DNA from: Chryseobacterium camelliae
GTDB taxonomy: Bacteria; Bacteroidota; Bacteroidia; Flavobacteriales; Weeksellaceae
Assembly (NCBI RefSeq): GCF_027920545.1
Contig: NZ_CP115859.1
Coordinates: 930,001 to 994,000 of the forward strand
DNA length: 64,000 nucleotides
Direction of reading: 5' to 3'
The position numbers were made by a program, and so were the translations under genes. The notes beneath the pieces were generated by a model. The model was given only the letters and a program-made list of their open reading frames with translations, was not told the DNA's origin and ran no database searches. Shown here piece by piece: positions 27,331-36,516 of the stretch; within the stretch, counting starts at the first letter, position 1, and the number at the start of each line of letters is the position of its first letter.

Positions 27331-28386
27331 TTAAAACCTCATCACATCTTTTACTACTCCATTGTTTTGGGTAAATGGTAAAAGCTCCTGATTGATAAAG
27401 TCTTCAATTTTGTTTTGCTCCAGATCATTCGGGAAAAGCAAATGTACATTCGCACCTGCATCAAGCGTAAAAAACAATGGCAATCCTGTAATTCTCCTGA
27501 AATCCCAGATTTTATTAATCACTTCCAAGGTTTCTGTTTTCATCAGGATAAACGCAGGCTCGCTCATCATCATCATGGCATGAAGCGTTAATGCTTCGTG
27601 CTCCACCAATTTGATAAAGCTCTGCATATCTCCATTGGCTAGAATCTCCTTCATAGGACCGAAGTTTTCTCTTGCTTCCTGGAATCTTCTTTCCGCATAA
27701 GGATTCGTATTCATCAGACCGTGTCCTACTGTGGAAGAAACACTTTTCTGTCCTTCATGAATGAGTAAAACCCAATCATTAAAGTTTTTGAATATATCGT
27801 GAATTTCGTCATTCGGATATTGAACCGCAAATAAATCTGAACTTCCTCTTACCTGAGATTCTCCCCAAACGACCAATCCGTTGTACAAGCTTCTGCAAGC
27901 ACTTCCGCTTCCTAATCTTGCTAAAAAAGACGCTTTTCTTACTGATTCTTCTTCCGAATCTTTTCCTGAAAATACTTCATCCAGTTTCATCAGGCATTTT
28001 GCAATCGCTCCAAATCCTGAAGCCGAGCTTGCAATTCCCGAACTGTGAGGAAAGGTATTTTCAGTTTTGATGATGTACTTTCCCTGTAAAATCCAGGGAA
28101 GATACTGCTCTATATTTTTAAAGTATTTTTCTATTTTCTCAGCAAATTTCACCTCTTCATTTCCGGCTAAAAAAGTCTGAACAGAGAATGGTTCACCAGC
28201 TAAAAACTCAATGGTTGTATTGGTTTTACAATGATTTAATGTATAACTGATACTTGGGTTCGCAGGAATCTGGTGATCATATTTTCCCCAATATTTAATC
28301 AGGGCAATATTTGACGGACAGCTTTCTGAAACCGTTTGATTATTTATTGTAAATTCTTTTTTTCCTAAAAATTCTTGTGCAATCAT
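27331..28386 (-). CDS. mvaD: diphosphomevalonate decarboxylase
   Basis: This GHMP-family enzyme phosphorylates and decarboxylates mevalonate diphosphate to isopentenyl diphosphate, the last step of the mevalonate route. The 351-residue protein has the family opening SCPSNIALIKYWGKYD, the phosphate loop FPHSSGIASSASGFGAIA, and GSGSACRSLYNGLVVW in the second half. It indicates that the organism makes isoprenoids by the mevalonate pathway, as Flavobacteriia do. No other pathway genes lie nearby. Confidence 0.95.
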   Translation of the reverse strand: MIAQEFLGKKEFTINNQTVSESCPSNIALIKYWGKYDHQIPANPSISYTLNHCKTNTTIEFLAGEPFSVQTFLAGNEEVKFAEKIEKYFKNIEQYLPWILQGKYIIKTENTFPHSSGIASSASGFGAIAKCLMKLDEVFSGKDSEEESVRKASFLARLGSGSACRSLYNGLVVWGESQVRGSSDLFAVQYPNDEIHDIFKNFNDWVLLIHEGQKSVSSTVGHGLMNTNPYAERRFQEARENFGPMKEILANGDMQSFIKLVEHEALTLHAMMMMSEPAFILMKTETLEVINKIWDFRRITGLPLFFTLDAGANVHLLFPNDLEQNKIEDFINQELLPFTQNNGVVKDVMRF

Positions 28387-28441
28387 AATTTAGTTTAAAT
28401 AATAAACCTACTTATCCTAAACGGATTTTGTAGTTAATATT

Positions 28442-30211
28442 TTAGTACATCTTTTCAATAATATCAGCATACTTTTTCAGCACTACATTTCTTTTTATTT
28501 TCAATGTAGGCGTTATTTCTCCTGAATTAATTTCAAATTCCGCAGGCATTAAAGTGAATTTTTTCACTTTTTCAAAATCTGACAAATGAGACTGTAATTC
28601 GTGTATTTTTTCTTTATAAAAATGACGTACTTTTTCATTCTTCACGACCTCTGTCCAGTTGGTAAATGAAATATTATTTTTCCTGATAAAATCCTGTAAA
28701 AACTCAAAGTTAGGAACAATTAATGCGGAAACAAACTGCCTTGCTTCTGCAATTAAAACAATCTGCTGAATGAAATTATTATTCGTCAACAAATTTTCGA
28801 TCTGTTGCGGAGCAATGTATTTCCCATTGGAAGTTTTCATCAAATCTTTCAAGCGGTCTGTAATGGTAAGGTTTCCTTTATCATCAATTTTCCCTGCATC
28901 CCCGGTTTTAAACCATCCGTCTTCGGTAAAGACTTTTTGGGTTTCTTCAGGTTTGTTGTAGTACCCTTTCATGATTCCATTTCCTCTTGCCTGGATCTCA
29001 TCATCCTGACCGATACGGATCTCTACTCCCGGTAAAGCTTTTCCGCTTGTTCCGTGTTCAAAATGAGTTAAGGGGAATAACGTCAGCGTCGCTGTAGTTT
29101 CTGTTAATCCATACCCAACAGTAACATGAATTCCTATGGATTCGAAGAATTTGGTTACTTCGGGAGATAAAGAGGCTCCACCACAAGGCAAAAACCAAAG
29201 TCTCCCACCCATTTTCTCCTTAACTTTACTGAAAACAAGCATTTCAGCCAACGTTTCTTTTATTTTTAACCCTAAAGGAATTTTCTGTTCATTTCTTTTT
29301 AATTCTGCAGTTTGCCAGCCAATTTCACGTGCCCAGTTAAAGATTTTTTTCTTTAATGATGAACCTTCTTCCGCTTTTTCCAATACGCCTGCATAAATTT
29401 TCTGGAAAAATCTCGGTACCGCACACATCATGGTAGGCTTTACCTCTTCCAAAGTTTTAGCAATATTTTTCGGATCTTCAAGGAAGTATACACGAGCTCC
29501 TCCGTACAAACACAGTAAGCTCCAGCTTCTTTCGAAAACGTGACTTAATGGTAAAAATGCCAGTGAAAGCTCTTCCTCAAAGTTTTTAAATTTAAAAAAT
29601 TCAAAATGGGCATCGAAAGCTTTAATGAAATTTCCGTGGGTCAGCATTACACCTTTCGGAGTTCCTGTTGTTCCTGAAGTGTAAATTAAGGTCGCAACAT
29701 CTCCTTCCTCTTTTTTACAAAATTCAAGTTTGGGAGAGGATTTGGCAATAAAATCTTCCAGATAAAAGCTGTTGAATTCTTTTTTAATCCAAACTGCTTT
29801 TTTAGAGATAATAATGGTCTGAAGAGGATTATCTTCTTTTTGTAACAGCTCCAGACAAGCATCATACTGAGCCTGATTACCCACCAAAATAGCTTTTGAA
29901 CCGGAATCCCTGATGATATGCTCTGCCTGTTCCGCATTATTAGTCGAATAAATAGGAACCGTAATAGCACCAATTGACATCGCAGCAAGGTCAAAAATGA
30001 TCCACTCGGAAGAATTATCAGAATAGATCGCTACTTTATCATTCTCCTGAACTCCTGCTTCTTTTAACGCATTAGCTGTTTTACAGATAATTTCACTGAA
30101 TTTTTTCCAGCTTAATTCTTTCCAGCCTGCTTCTTTCTTTTTGAAGCCAATAGCAGCTTTTATGGCATGCTTCTCTACGTTTTTATGGATGATTGCTTCT
30201 GCAAGATTCAT
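28442..30211 (-). CDS. long-chain acyl-CoA synthetase (AMP-forming)
   Basis: A 589-residue adenylate-forming enzyme expected to activate fatty acids to acyl-CoA. The ATP loop is TLIYTSGTTGTPKGVMLTHGN, followed by VGYGLTETTATLTL and the hinge DGWFKTGDAGKIDDKGNLTITDRLKD. The C-terminal lysine motif region is present (ITPTLKIKRNVV). Similar to FadD15-type synthetases. The start codon follows the SDR gene stop directly with no gap, so both are translated from one mRNA. Confidence 0.93.
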   Translation of the reverse strand: MNLAEAIIHKNVEKHAIKAAIGFKKKEAGWKELSWKKFSEIICKTANALKEAGVQENDKVAIYSDNSSEWIIFDLAAMSIGAITVPIYSTNNAEQAEHIIRDSGSKAILVGNQAQYDACLELLQKEDNPLQTIIISKKAVWIKKEFNSFYLEDFIAKSSPKLEFCKKEEGDVATLIYTSGTTGTPKGVMLTHGNFIKAFDAHFEFFKFKNFEEELSLAFLPLSHVFERSWSLLCLYGGARVYFLEDPKNIAKTLEEVKPTMMCAVPRFFQKIYAGVLEKAEEGSSLKKKIFNWAREIGWQTAELKRNEQKIPLGLKIKETLAEMLVFSKVKEKMGGRLWFLPCGGASLSPEVTKFFESIGIHVTVGYGLTETTATLTLFPLTHFEHGTSGKALPGVEIRIGQDDEIQARGNGIMKGYYNKPEETQKVFTEDGWFKTGDAGKIDDKGNLTITDRLKDLMKTSNGKYIAPQQIENLLTNNNFIQQIVLIAEARQFVSALIVPNFEFLQDFIRKNNISFTNWTEVVKNEKVRHFYKEKIHELQSHLSDFEKVKKFTLMPAEFEINSGEITPTLKIKRNVVLKKYADIIEKMY

Positions 30212-31225
30212 TTATTTCTTCAGCTTTTTGTCGTTAATATAATTTTTCAAATGAAAATCAATACTTTCCGTTAAAGGGATAAATTGACAATCAAGTTTTT
30301 TTGTGATTTTCTGGTTTGAAATCACATTCAATGTTGAGATAGCCTCAATATTGGATTTGGTAATAATTCTCAGTGACGGAACGAGCCATCCGAAAAGTAT
30401 ATTGGCCAATCTGCCTATGTTCAATTGAAATTTTGAAAGAATTTTAGCTTCTTTGAGCCCTAATGCTGATCTGATTTGTTTTCCTAAATCAGCATATTTT
30501 TTATTTTCAGAAATCAGGATGAAACGTTCTCCGAAAGTATTTTTTTCCATCAGTTCAATCGCAATTCTTGCCACATCTCTTACATCCACATAGCTTGTTC
30601 CTCCGGAAAATGTAAAACTGTTTTTCTCAAAAGTCGGGAAAATATTTCCACTGCTGTTTCCCCAGTTTCCGCTTCCTACAATCATTCCGGGATTAATGAT
30701 GATCGTATTTAATCCTTCTGCAGACGCTCTCCAAACTTCCATTTCAGAAAGATGTTTTGAAATCGCATAGGCAGAATGCTCTTCTTTAGGATTAAAGTCG
30801 GATGTTTCGTCTAGTTCTCCTTTTTCATTAAAGTTATCCAGTACGGCAATTGAGCTGACATGAAGAAATTTTTTCACACCGGAACTGTCACAGGCATACA
30901 AAAGATTTTCCGTACCCTTTACATTGGTATGATACATTTCTTTTTCATCTCTGGGATGAAAACTTACTTTTGCAGCGCAATGATATACTTCTTCCACATC
31001 TTTTAAGGCATTCTGAAGCGAATATATATCATCGAAGTCTACATCCACCCATTCAATCTTATTAAAAAAATCATCGGGATTTTCCGTATAGTAGGTATAC
31101 GAATGTTTTACTTCATTTAAATTGCTTGTCGACCTTTTCGAAGCACGTACGTTTTTTCCTTTTTTAAGAAGTTCCAAAACGATTATCCTGCCTAAAATTC
31201 CGGTCGCTCCCGTTACAAAAACCAT
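30212..31225 (-). CDS. NAD-dependent epimerase/dehydratase (extended SDR)
   Basis: A 337-residue Rossmann oxidoreductase. The cofactor loop VTGATGILGR lies at residues 4-13, and the catalytic YAISK comes after a HVSSIAVLD strand. This resembles dihydroflavonol-4-reductase/3-beta-HSD-like SDRs acting on sterol-like or acyl substrates. It directly abuts the acyl-CoA synthetase gene, suggesting joint action in lipid metabolism (inference). A possible structured leader and terminator lie upstream at 31365-31619. Confidence 0.88.
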   Translation of the reverse strand: MVFVTGATGILGRIIVLELLKKGKNVRASKRSTSNLNEVKHSYTYYTENPDDFFNKIEWVDVDFDDIYSLQNALKDVEEVYHCAAKVSFHPRDEKEMYHTNVKGTENLLYACDSSGVKKFLHVSSIAVLDNFNEKGELDETSDFNPKEEHSAYAISKHLSEMEVWRASAEGLNTIIINPGMIVGSGNWGNSSGNIFPTFEKNSFTFSGGTSYVDVRDVARIAIELMEKNTFGERFILISENKKYADLGKQIRSALGLKEAKILSKFQLNIGRLANILFGWLVPSLRIITKSNIEAISTLNVISNQKITKKLDCQFIPLTESIDFHLKNYINDKKLKK

Positions 31226-31364
31226 CAGTTATTTTTACTTGATTGCTGGCTAAATTATGATATTATTTTCAATTGATAAGTCTTCATTTTCAATAAAAAT
31301 TGATGAAAAATTACGTATTGCAAATTTGCGACTTTTAAAACATATAACAGAAATTATTAAGAAC

Positions 31365-31391
31365 AAAAAAGGAAACTTATTGCTAAGTTCC
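31365..31391 (-). terminator. intrinsic terminator in the 31.2-31.6 kb gap
   Basis: Read on minus: GGAACTTA, 4-nt loop, TAAGTTTCC (one bulged base; 31391-31371), followed by T6 (31370-31365). It is too far (over 200 bp) from the alpha/beta hydrolase stop to be its simple terminator. Confidence 0.75.
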
Positions 31392-31593
31392 CTATAATAT
31401 AATTTGTTAAGATGTTTGTTAATACATTTTAATAATCCTTAGAATTGGAAATTATTTTTTATCAATAAAATACAAGTTTTATTCAATTTCCAATCATAAT
31501 AAAAGATTATCATTACACTTTTAACAAAACTAATTTAAATCTTTTTTCCCACATTAAAGAAATAAATTTTCTTTTTAAGAAAATTTTAACAAA

Positions 31594-31616
31594 ATTAATT
31601 GCTTCAGGCAATTAAT
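31594..31616 (-). terminator. hairpin at the 3' end of the alpha/beta hydrolase gene
   Basis: An 8-bp stem ATTAATTG/CAATTAAT (31594-31601, 31609-31616) that includes the stop codon and is followed on minus by a short T-rich tract. Confidence 0.5.
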
Positions 31617-32391
31617 CAATCTGCAAAAAGTCTTTAACAACAGTCATAAAATCAACAGGATTGTCAGCCTGAACCCAGTGTGCAGCATTTTTAATGGTAA
31701 CAAATTTTGCTTTAGGAAATTGTTGCTTTATTGCGAATTGATCCTGTGGAAGAATATAATTGGATTTTTCCCCTGCAATAAAAAGAGATTCTCCGTCAAA
31801 CACCCCATATTTTATAGCATTGGAGACAAACTCATTGTACTTTTCAGAAAGTGTTTTAAGATTAAATCGCCAGTTTAATTTTTTATTTTCATCCCAATAC
31901 AGATTTTTTGCAAGAAACTGAATGGTAGATCTTTCAGGAATATATTGACTTAAAACCGCTTCTACATCACTTCTTGAAGCTACGGTATTAAAATCAACCG
32001 TTTCCAACGCTTTAATAATTCCTTGATGATGTGGAGGATACGCCTTTGGAGAAATATCAACCACAATAAGCTTTTCCACTTTTTCAGGGTATTTTATCGC
32101 AAATTGCATCACCGCTTTTCCACCTAAAGAATGCCCAAGAACAAAAGCTTTTTCCATTCCGTAGTGACTCATATAATTAGCAATATCGTCTGCCAGATCA
32201 TCATGAGACATATCTTCAGAGTGAAAACTTCTTCCGTGATTCCTCAAATCAATAAGATGAACCGGTAAAAACTCTCCCAGATCTTTTCCGAAACTTCCCC
32301 AGTTATCAAGCATTCCAAATAAACCGTGAAACACTAAAAGCGGTGTAGACGAAAGATTTTCGCCAAATATTTTTGAATTTAAAATTTCCAT
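31612..32391 (-). CDS. alpha/beta hydrolase (YbfF-like esterase)
   Basis: A 259-residue cytoplasmic serine hydrolase. The oxyanion motif FHGLFGMLDNW is near residue 22 and the nucleophile elbow GHSLGG near residue 95. A late Asp and the His in NAAHWVQADNP complete the triad. It resembles the YbfF group of short-chain acyl esterases; the natural substrate is unknown. It lies 84 bp after pdxJ on the same strand, across a decayed repeat. Confidence 0.9.
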   Translation of the reverse strand: MEILNSKIFGENLSSTPLLVFHGLFGMLDNWGSFGKDLGEFLPVHLIDLRNHGRSFHSEDMSHDDLADDIANYMSHYGMEKAFVLGHSLGGKAVMQFAIKYPEKVEKLIVVDISPKAYPPHHQGIIKALETVDFNTVASRSDVEAVLSQYIPERSTIQFLAKNLYWDENKKLNWRFNLKTLSEKYNEFVSNAIKYGVFDGESLFIAGEKSNYILPQDQFAIKQQFPKAKFVTIKNAAHWVQADNPVDFMTVVKDFLQID

Positions 32392-32474
32392 AATTTTTAT
32401 TTTTTTGGATGGAAGACAGAAGTTTAAAACAGTATTTATAATCTTCTTACCTCTTACTTCTCACATCCAGCCTT

Positions 32475-33194
32475 CTACCACTTCGCCAATCTCTTCAAAT
32501 ACGCCTGAACGGTATTTTCCAATCCCATATACAACGCTTCGGAAACCAAAGCATGACCAATGGAAACCTCCAACAGATTCGGGATATTATCTGCGAAATA
32601 TTTTAGGTTTTCTAAGCTTAAATCATGACCTGCATTTAATCCTAACCCGTAATCTGCAGCCACTACGGCCGTTTCGTAATATGGTTTAATAGCCAATTCT
32701 TTATTTAAAGTATAATTTTTTGCGTAAGCTTCCGTATACAGTTCTATTCTGTCAGCTCCTGCTTTTGCTGCATATTCTACCAATTCCGGATTTGGATCCA
32801 GGAAAATTGAAGTACGAATTCCTGCATTTTTAAATTCAGTAATGATTTCGGTAAGAAAACTTAAATGTTTTATCGTGTCCCAACCGGCATTTGAAGTAAT
32901 GGCATCATCTGCATCCGGAACTAAAGTTACCTGCTCCGGCTTTACCTCCAACACCATATCAATAAACGGACGATGAGGATTTCCTTCGATATTGAATTCT
33001 GTAGTTACCAAAGGCTTCAGATCATATACATCTTTTCTCGTAATATGTCTCTCGTCCGGTCGCGGATGAATCGTGATTCCCTGCCCGCCGAATTCCTGAA
33101 TTTTAATTGCCGCTTCCGTCACACTTGGCGTTTCACCTCCTCTCGCATTTCTTAATGTCGCAATTTTATTGATATTGACACTTAATTTTGTCAT
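32475..33194 (-). CDS. pdxJ: pyridoxine 5'-phosphate synthase
   Basis: PdxJ condenses 1-deoxyxylulose 5-phosphate with 3-amino-2-oxopropyl phosphate to pyridoxine 5'-phosphate in vitamin B6 synthesis. The 239-residue TIM barrel has the family motifs LSVNINKIATLRNARGG, GITIHPRPDERHI, TLVPDADD and the late GLGLNAGHDLSLEN and SIGHALVSEAL. It lies 10 bp behind the MscS channel gene, so they are likely one transcript. Confidence 0.96.
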   Translation of the reverse strand: MTKLSVNINKIATLRNARGGETPSVTEAAIKIQEFGGQGITIHPRPDERHITRKDVYDLKPLVTTEFNIEGNPHRPFIDMVLEVKPEQVTLVPDADDAITSNAGWDTIKHLSFLTEIITEFKNAGIRTSIFLDPNPELVEYAAKAGADRIELYTEAYAKNYTLNKELAIKPYYETAVVAADYGLGLNAGHDLSLENLKYFADNIPNLLEVSIGHALVSEALYMGLENTVQAYLKRLAKW

Positions 33195-33204
33195 TTTTAC
33201 TATT

Positions 33205-34473
33205 TTAAATTTTAATATTAACCTGCATCACTTCTAAGTCAAATTCTTGAGAAGCAACTAACAGATGATCAAAAATATCTGATTGAATCTGTTCAAAATG
33301 TTCCCATTTGGAATCGTTGGTAAAGCAATAAATTTCCAAAGGCAATCCCTGTGATGTAATTTCCATCTGTCTTACCAAAACAGTTCCTTCTTGATCGATA
33401 TTTTTATTATGTCTCAGATATTCGTACGCATATTTTCTAAAAGTCCCGATATTGGTAAGCTGCTGCCCGTTAATCGTTTTTTCTGAATGACTGAGATTGC
33501 TTCTCTGCTTATTGATTTCTTCTTTTTTCCGTAGAAGATAGTCTTTCAGCAAATTAATTTCCAACAGCTTATCAAACATTTCATCATCTAAAAACTTAAA
33601 TGATTTTATATTGAAAATAATCGATTTTTTTATTCTTCGCGTATTACTTTCAGACATCACCTGAAGGTTTTTCACTTCCGTACTCATCAGGTCATATGTA
33701 GGAATGGTAGAAACCGTTTTATCGAAACTCTGAATTCTCGTAGTAAGCAAAGTAATATCTTCAATTGTTCCTTCCAGATTATATTTCGGGATTCCGATCC
33801 AGTCGCCCACTTTCATATTTTTAGAAGTCGCCACATGAATCCCGGTTACAAAACCTAAAATTGTATCACGGAACACCAAAACCAGCACCGCCGTAATCGC
33901 TCCTAAACTTCCGACAATAGTCGTTCCTTTAATTCCAAAAATAACACAGATTCCTACAATCGAAAAAATAAAAATCCCAAGAATCTTCATTGTTTCTGAT
34001 ATAGCATTCAATGCCATGATTTTATAAAAATCCTGCTTTATGCTAAAGTAATTTCTAAAAGCCGTTAATCCGCGATACAGCATTCCTGCAATAATCAAAA
34101 CAACCCCTAAGTTAATGGATCTGATGATAAATGTATTAGTAATCGGTATTGCTTTAGGAGGAAATATAAAAGCTTGTATACTTGCCACAACACCTAAGGC
34201 AACAAAATGTGCTACAGAATTACTCACCTTTGATTCATAAATAGATTTTATGATCGGATATTTTTTCTCATTCTGAAAAAAACGGAAAATAAAATTAATA
34301 ACAGGTTTTAATATAAAATCTACCAGTAAAAATAAGGCAATAATGATTGCCAATTTTACAATCATATGAACAATCCAATCAAAACCGGCAGGTGAAATCT
34401 TGCTTATATAAATATAAAGCTGCTCACTCAGTTCCTGGATAAAGTTTTTTGTTTCTTGTAATTGATCATTCAT
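33205..34473 (-). CDS. MscS-family mechanosensitive channel
   Basis: A 422-residue inner-membrane protein with about five hydrophobic segments in the first 200 residues and a pore/beta domain typical of MscS (VLVFRDTILGFVTGIHVATSKNMKVGDWIGI). The C-terminal ~170 residues are cytoplasmic. It resembles the YbdG/YnaI-like miniconductance group by length and by the GDWI...EGTIEDI pattern. The ATG at 34473 is used; a GTG lies one codon upstream. It is followed after 10 bp by pdxJ. Confidence 0.88.
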   Translation of the reverse strand: MNDQLQETKNFIQELSEQLYIYISKISPAGFDWIVHMIVKLAIIIALFLLVDFILKPVINFIFRFFQNEKKYPIIKSIYESKVSNSVAHFVALGVVASIQAFIFPPKAIPITNTFIIRSINLGVVLIIAGMLYRGLTAFRNYFSIKQDFYKIMALNAISETMKILGIFIFSIVGICVIFGIKGTTIVGSLGAITAVLVLVFRDTILGFVTGIHVATSKNMKVGDWIGIPKYNLEGTIEDITLLTTRIQSFDKTVSTIPTYDLMSTEVKNLQVMSESNTRRIKKSIIFNIKSFKFLDDEMFDKLLEINLLKDYLLRKKEEINKQRSNLSHSEKTINGQQLTNIGTFRKYAYEYLRHNKNIDQEGTVLVRQMEITSQGLPLEIYCFTNDSKWEHFEQIQSDIFDHLLVASQEFDLEVMQVNIKI

Positions 34474-34695
34474 CACAGCAAATTTAGGAAAATTAAGACT
34501 GATTTTTAGTACAATTTCTCTATCAATTTTCAGCCCAAAGCCAATAATCCGGCAATATTCAATTTAAATATTCACAAAATATAAAATTCACTAAAACATC
34601 GATAAACAAATGAAAATTTAACTAAAAATAAATAATATAAATTAATTATCATTAAAATATTTAAACTTTTAACATTTTTATATTAATTATTTATT

Positions 34696-34703
34696 TACAT
34701 TTG
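34696..34703 (+). promoter_or_regulatory. -7 box for lipoprotein gene
   Basis: TACATTTG, 32 nt before the ATG at 34736, in a very AT-rich 260-bp intergenic region. Confidence 0.45.
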
Positions 34704-34735
34704 AATAAAACTAAATAAATCAAAATCAAATACAT

Positions 34736-35929
34736 ATGGGAAAACACTACTTATTTATTTTATTGAGTGTATTCACACTTTTAATCAATTGCAAAGGAGA
34801 TGAATCGATGAGCACTCCTGATGACAATCCTTCCACAGTTGTTCAAACCGGAAAAATTGAAGGAAAAGTAATGGCCAACAACGGAACAAAACCCATCGGT
34901 GGAGCCATTATTTTCACTATCGACAGCAATAATAAAGTATATCACACTTATTCTGATGCCAACGGAAACTTCAGCCTTGCCACTCCGGAAGGAAATACAA
35001 CTCTTCATATCCAAACAGGTGGTGGACAGAATTTCAGAACAGAAATTCCGATTACGGTAAAAAAGAATGAAACCATCACCATTCCTGCAACGGAATCCAA
35101 GCTTACCCAAGTTGCAAAAATGGCGTATGTAAAGGGAAGTTATGATGAAATCGAAGACATCATTACTGCTTTAGGCTATACCGCTACGGAAATCACCTAT
35201 CAGGATTTGAAAAACCTTACAAAAATTGCACAATACGACATTATTTTCCTGAATTGCGGTTCGAGAGGAACAGCACAGACCGGAACCACTAGCCCAAGCA
35301 GCGATGCATTAGTGTATACCAATCTATCAACTTTTGTAGCTAACGGAGGTAGCTTATACAGCTCAGACTGGGCTTCTGCCTATCTTGTAGGAGGAGATAC
35401 CAATACTACTACATGCAATGCTCCGGGCGGATTCATCAACGATAATTTGCTTTGCTTAAAGAATACCGGATCATCGGGAATGTATACAGGTTGTACCGTT
35501 TCAAATACTGCTTTAGCTGCTGCAATCGGCTTCAATACTTTGGATATCAATTATGATTTAGGATCCTGGGAAAAAATCCAGGCCTATGATCCTACTTTCT
35601 GGGAAGTTTTGGTAGAAAAAAATAATGAGCCATTAATGATCCGAACAGGACATTACACCAATACCACAGCACCACAAATACCAGTAGGAACATCAGCAAA
35701 TAACAATTTCATGACCATTTGTCATCAAATTACATCAGGTAGCAGTATCACCATTACCATCAATACAGGTTCATGGGCTTCTCACCAGGCTCATGGCGAT
35801 ACACAAGGGCCCTGCTCTGGAGGCAATTCAAACAGCGGTAAAATTTATTACACAACATTTCATAATCATGCAACCGGAAATATCGGAAAAGCAGAACCTA
35901 TTCTGGAATATGTCATTTTAAATCTTTAG
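34736..35929 (+). CDS. lipoprotein with carboxypeptidase-regulatory-like domain
   Basis: A 397-residue putative surface lipoprotein. The signal ends at Cys19 (LLINC). Residues ~40-110 form a carboxypeptidase-regulatory-like beta sandwich (GKIEGKVMANNGTKPIGGAIIF ... TYSDANGNFSLATPEG). The rest looks like an alpha/beta domain resembling a ThuA/glutamine-amidotransferase-like fold: AYVKGSYDEIEDIITALGY, YDIIFLNCGSRG and STFVANGGSLYSSDWASAYL. The cysteine in FLNCGS is in a position where a nucleophile could lie, but I cannot confirm a triad. Function is unknown. A strong terminator closes it. Confidence 0.75.
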   Translation: MGKHYLFILLSVFTLLINCKGDESMSTPDDNPSTVVQTGKIEGKVMANNGTKPIGGAIIFTIDSNNKVYHTYSDANGNFSLATPEGNTTLHIQTGGGQNFRTEIPITVKKNETITIPATESKLTQVAKMAYVKGSYDEIEDIITALGYTATEITYQDLKNLTKIAQYDIIFLNCGSRGTAQTGTTSPSSDALVYTNLSTFVANGGSLYSSDWASAYLVGGDTNTTTCNAPGGFINDNLLCLKNTGSSGMYTGCTVSNTALAAAIGFNTLDINYDLGSWEKIQAYDPTFWEVLVEKNNEPLMIRTGHYTNTTAPQIPVGTSANNNFMTICHQITSGSSITITINTGSWASHQAHGDTQGPCSGGNSNSGKIYYTTFHNHATGNIGKAEPILEYVILNL

Positions 35930-35959
35930 TCTTAATTATAAACATAGTGTAAACATTTG

Positions 35960-35988
35960 AAGTGGCTTTTCACAAAGCCACTTTTTTT
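35960..35988 (+). terminator. terminator after lipoprotein gene
   Basis: A 10-bp stem AAGTGGCTTT/AAAGCCACTT (35960-35969, 35974-35983) running into a T-tract. Confidence 0.9.
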
Positions 35989-36013
35989 ATATCTTGCATA
36001 GACAATTTAAAAC

Positions 36014-36499
36014 ATGGATACAGCTTTAATCAATATTCTTTGCCTGATTTTATTAATCATAGGAATTTTAGGTACTTTCCTGCCGGTTTTACCAGGATTA
36101 TTACTGAGTATTTGCGGGTTATTAATTTATAAATTCGGAACAGATTCAGATCTACCGATGATCTACATTTGGGCTTTCGGCATTTTAACTGCAATCTCTG
36201 TGGTTTTAAGTTATGTAATCCCTGCAAAAACAACAAAAAAGTACGGAGGAACCCGCTGGGGAAGCATCGGATCTGTTGTAGGAACCATTGTAGGAATATT
36301 TTTACCCATTCCTTTAGGTTTTCTGATCGGAATGTTTGCCGGAGTTTTTATCGGCGAATTATTACACGACAGCAAAGACATGAATAAAGCCCTAAAATCA
36401 ACAAAAGGGGCTTTCGTCGGATTTATTTACGGAACAGGTTTCAGTTTTGTGGTGGGTGTGGCAATGTTTTTGGTTGTAATTGTAGATATGCTCACATAG
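36014..36499 (+). CDS. DUF456 family membrane protein
   Basis: A 161-residue protein with about five hydrophobic segments. The opening LLIIGILGTFLPVLPGLLLSICGLLIYKF and the glycine-rich WGSIGSVVGTIVGIFLPIPLGFLIGMFAGVFIGELL repeat are typical of DUF456 proteins. The glycine-zipper-like segments resemble small multidrug or permeability proteins, but no function is established. It is followed 17 bp later by a lipoprotein gene. Confidence 0.85.
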   Translation: MDTALINILCLILLIIGILGTFLPVLPGLLLSICGLLIYKFGTDSDLPMIYIWAFGILTAISVVLSYVIPAKTTKKYGGTRWGSIGSVVGTIVGIFLPIPLGFLIGMFAGVFIGELLHDSKDMNKALKSTKGAFVGFIYGTGFSFVVGVAMFLVVIVDMLT

Positions 36500-36516
36500 T
36501 ATAAAAAAATAAAGTT

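Larger units (their letters stand above)
31365..31619 (-). ncRNA. candidate small RNA or transcribed leader
   Basis: This covers most of the 386-bp gene-free stretch 31226-31611. On minus it has a full promoter (TTG 31619-31617, 19 nt, TAATTTTG 31597-31590), a nested hairpin (outer arms 31444-31453/31485-31494, inner arms 31464-31470/31477-31483) and a terminator at 31391-31365. The predicted transcript is about 220 nt. It could be an independent RNA or an attenuated leader of the SDR gene. The promoter overlaps a hairpin at the end of the hydrolase gene, so the start site is uncertain. Confidence 0.35.
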
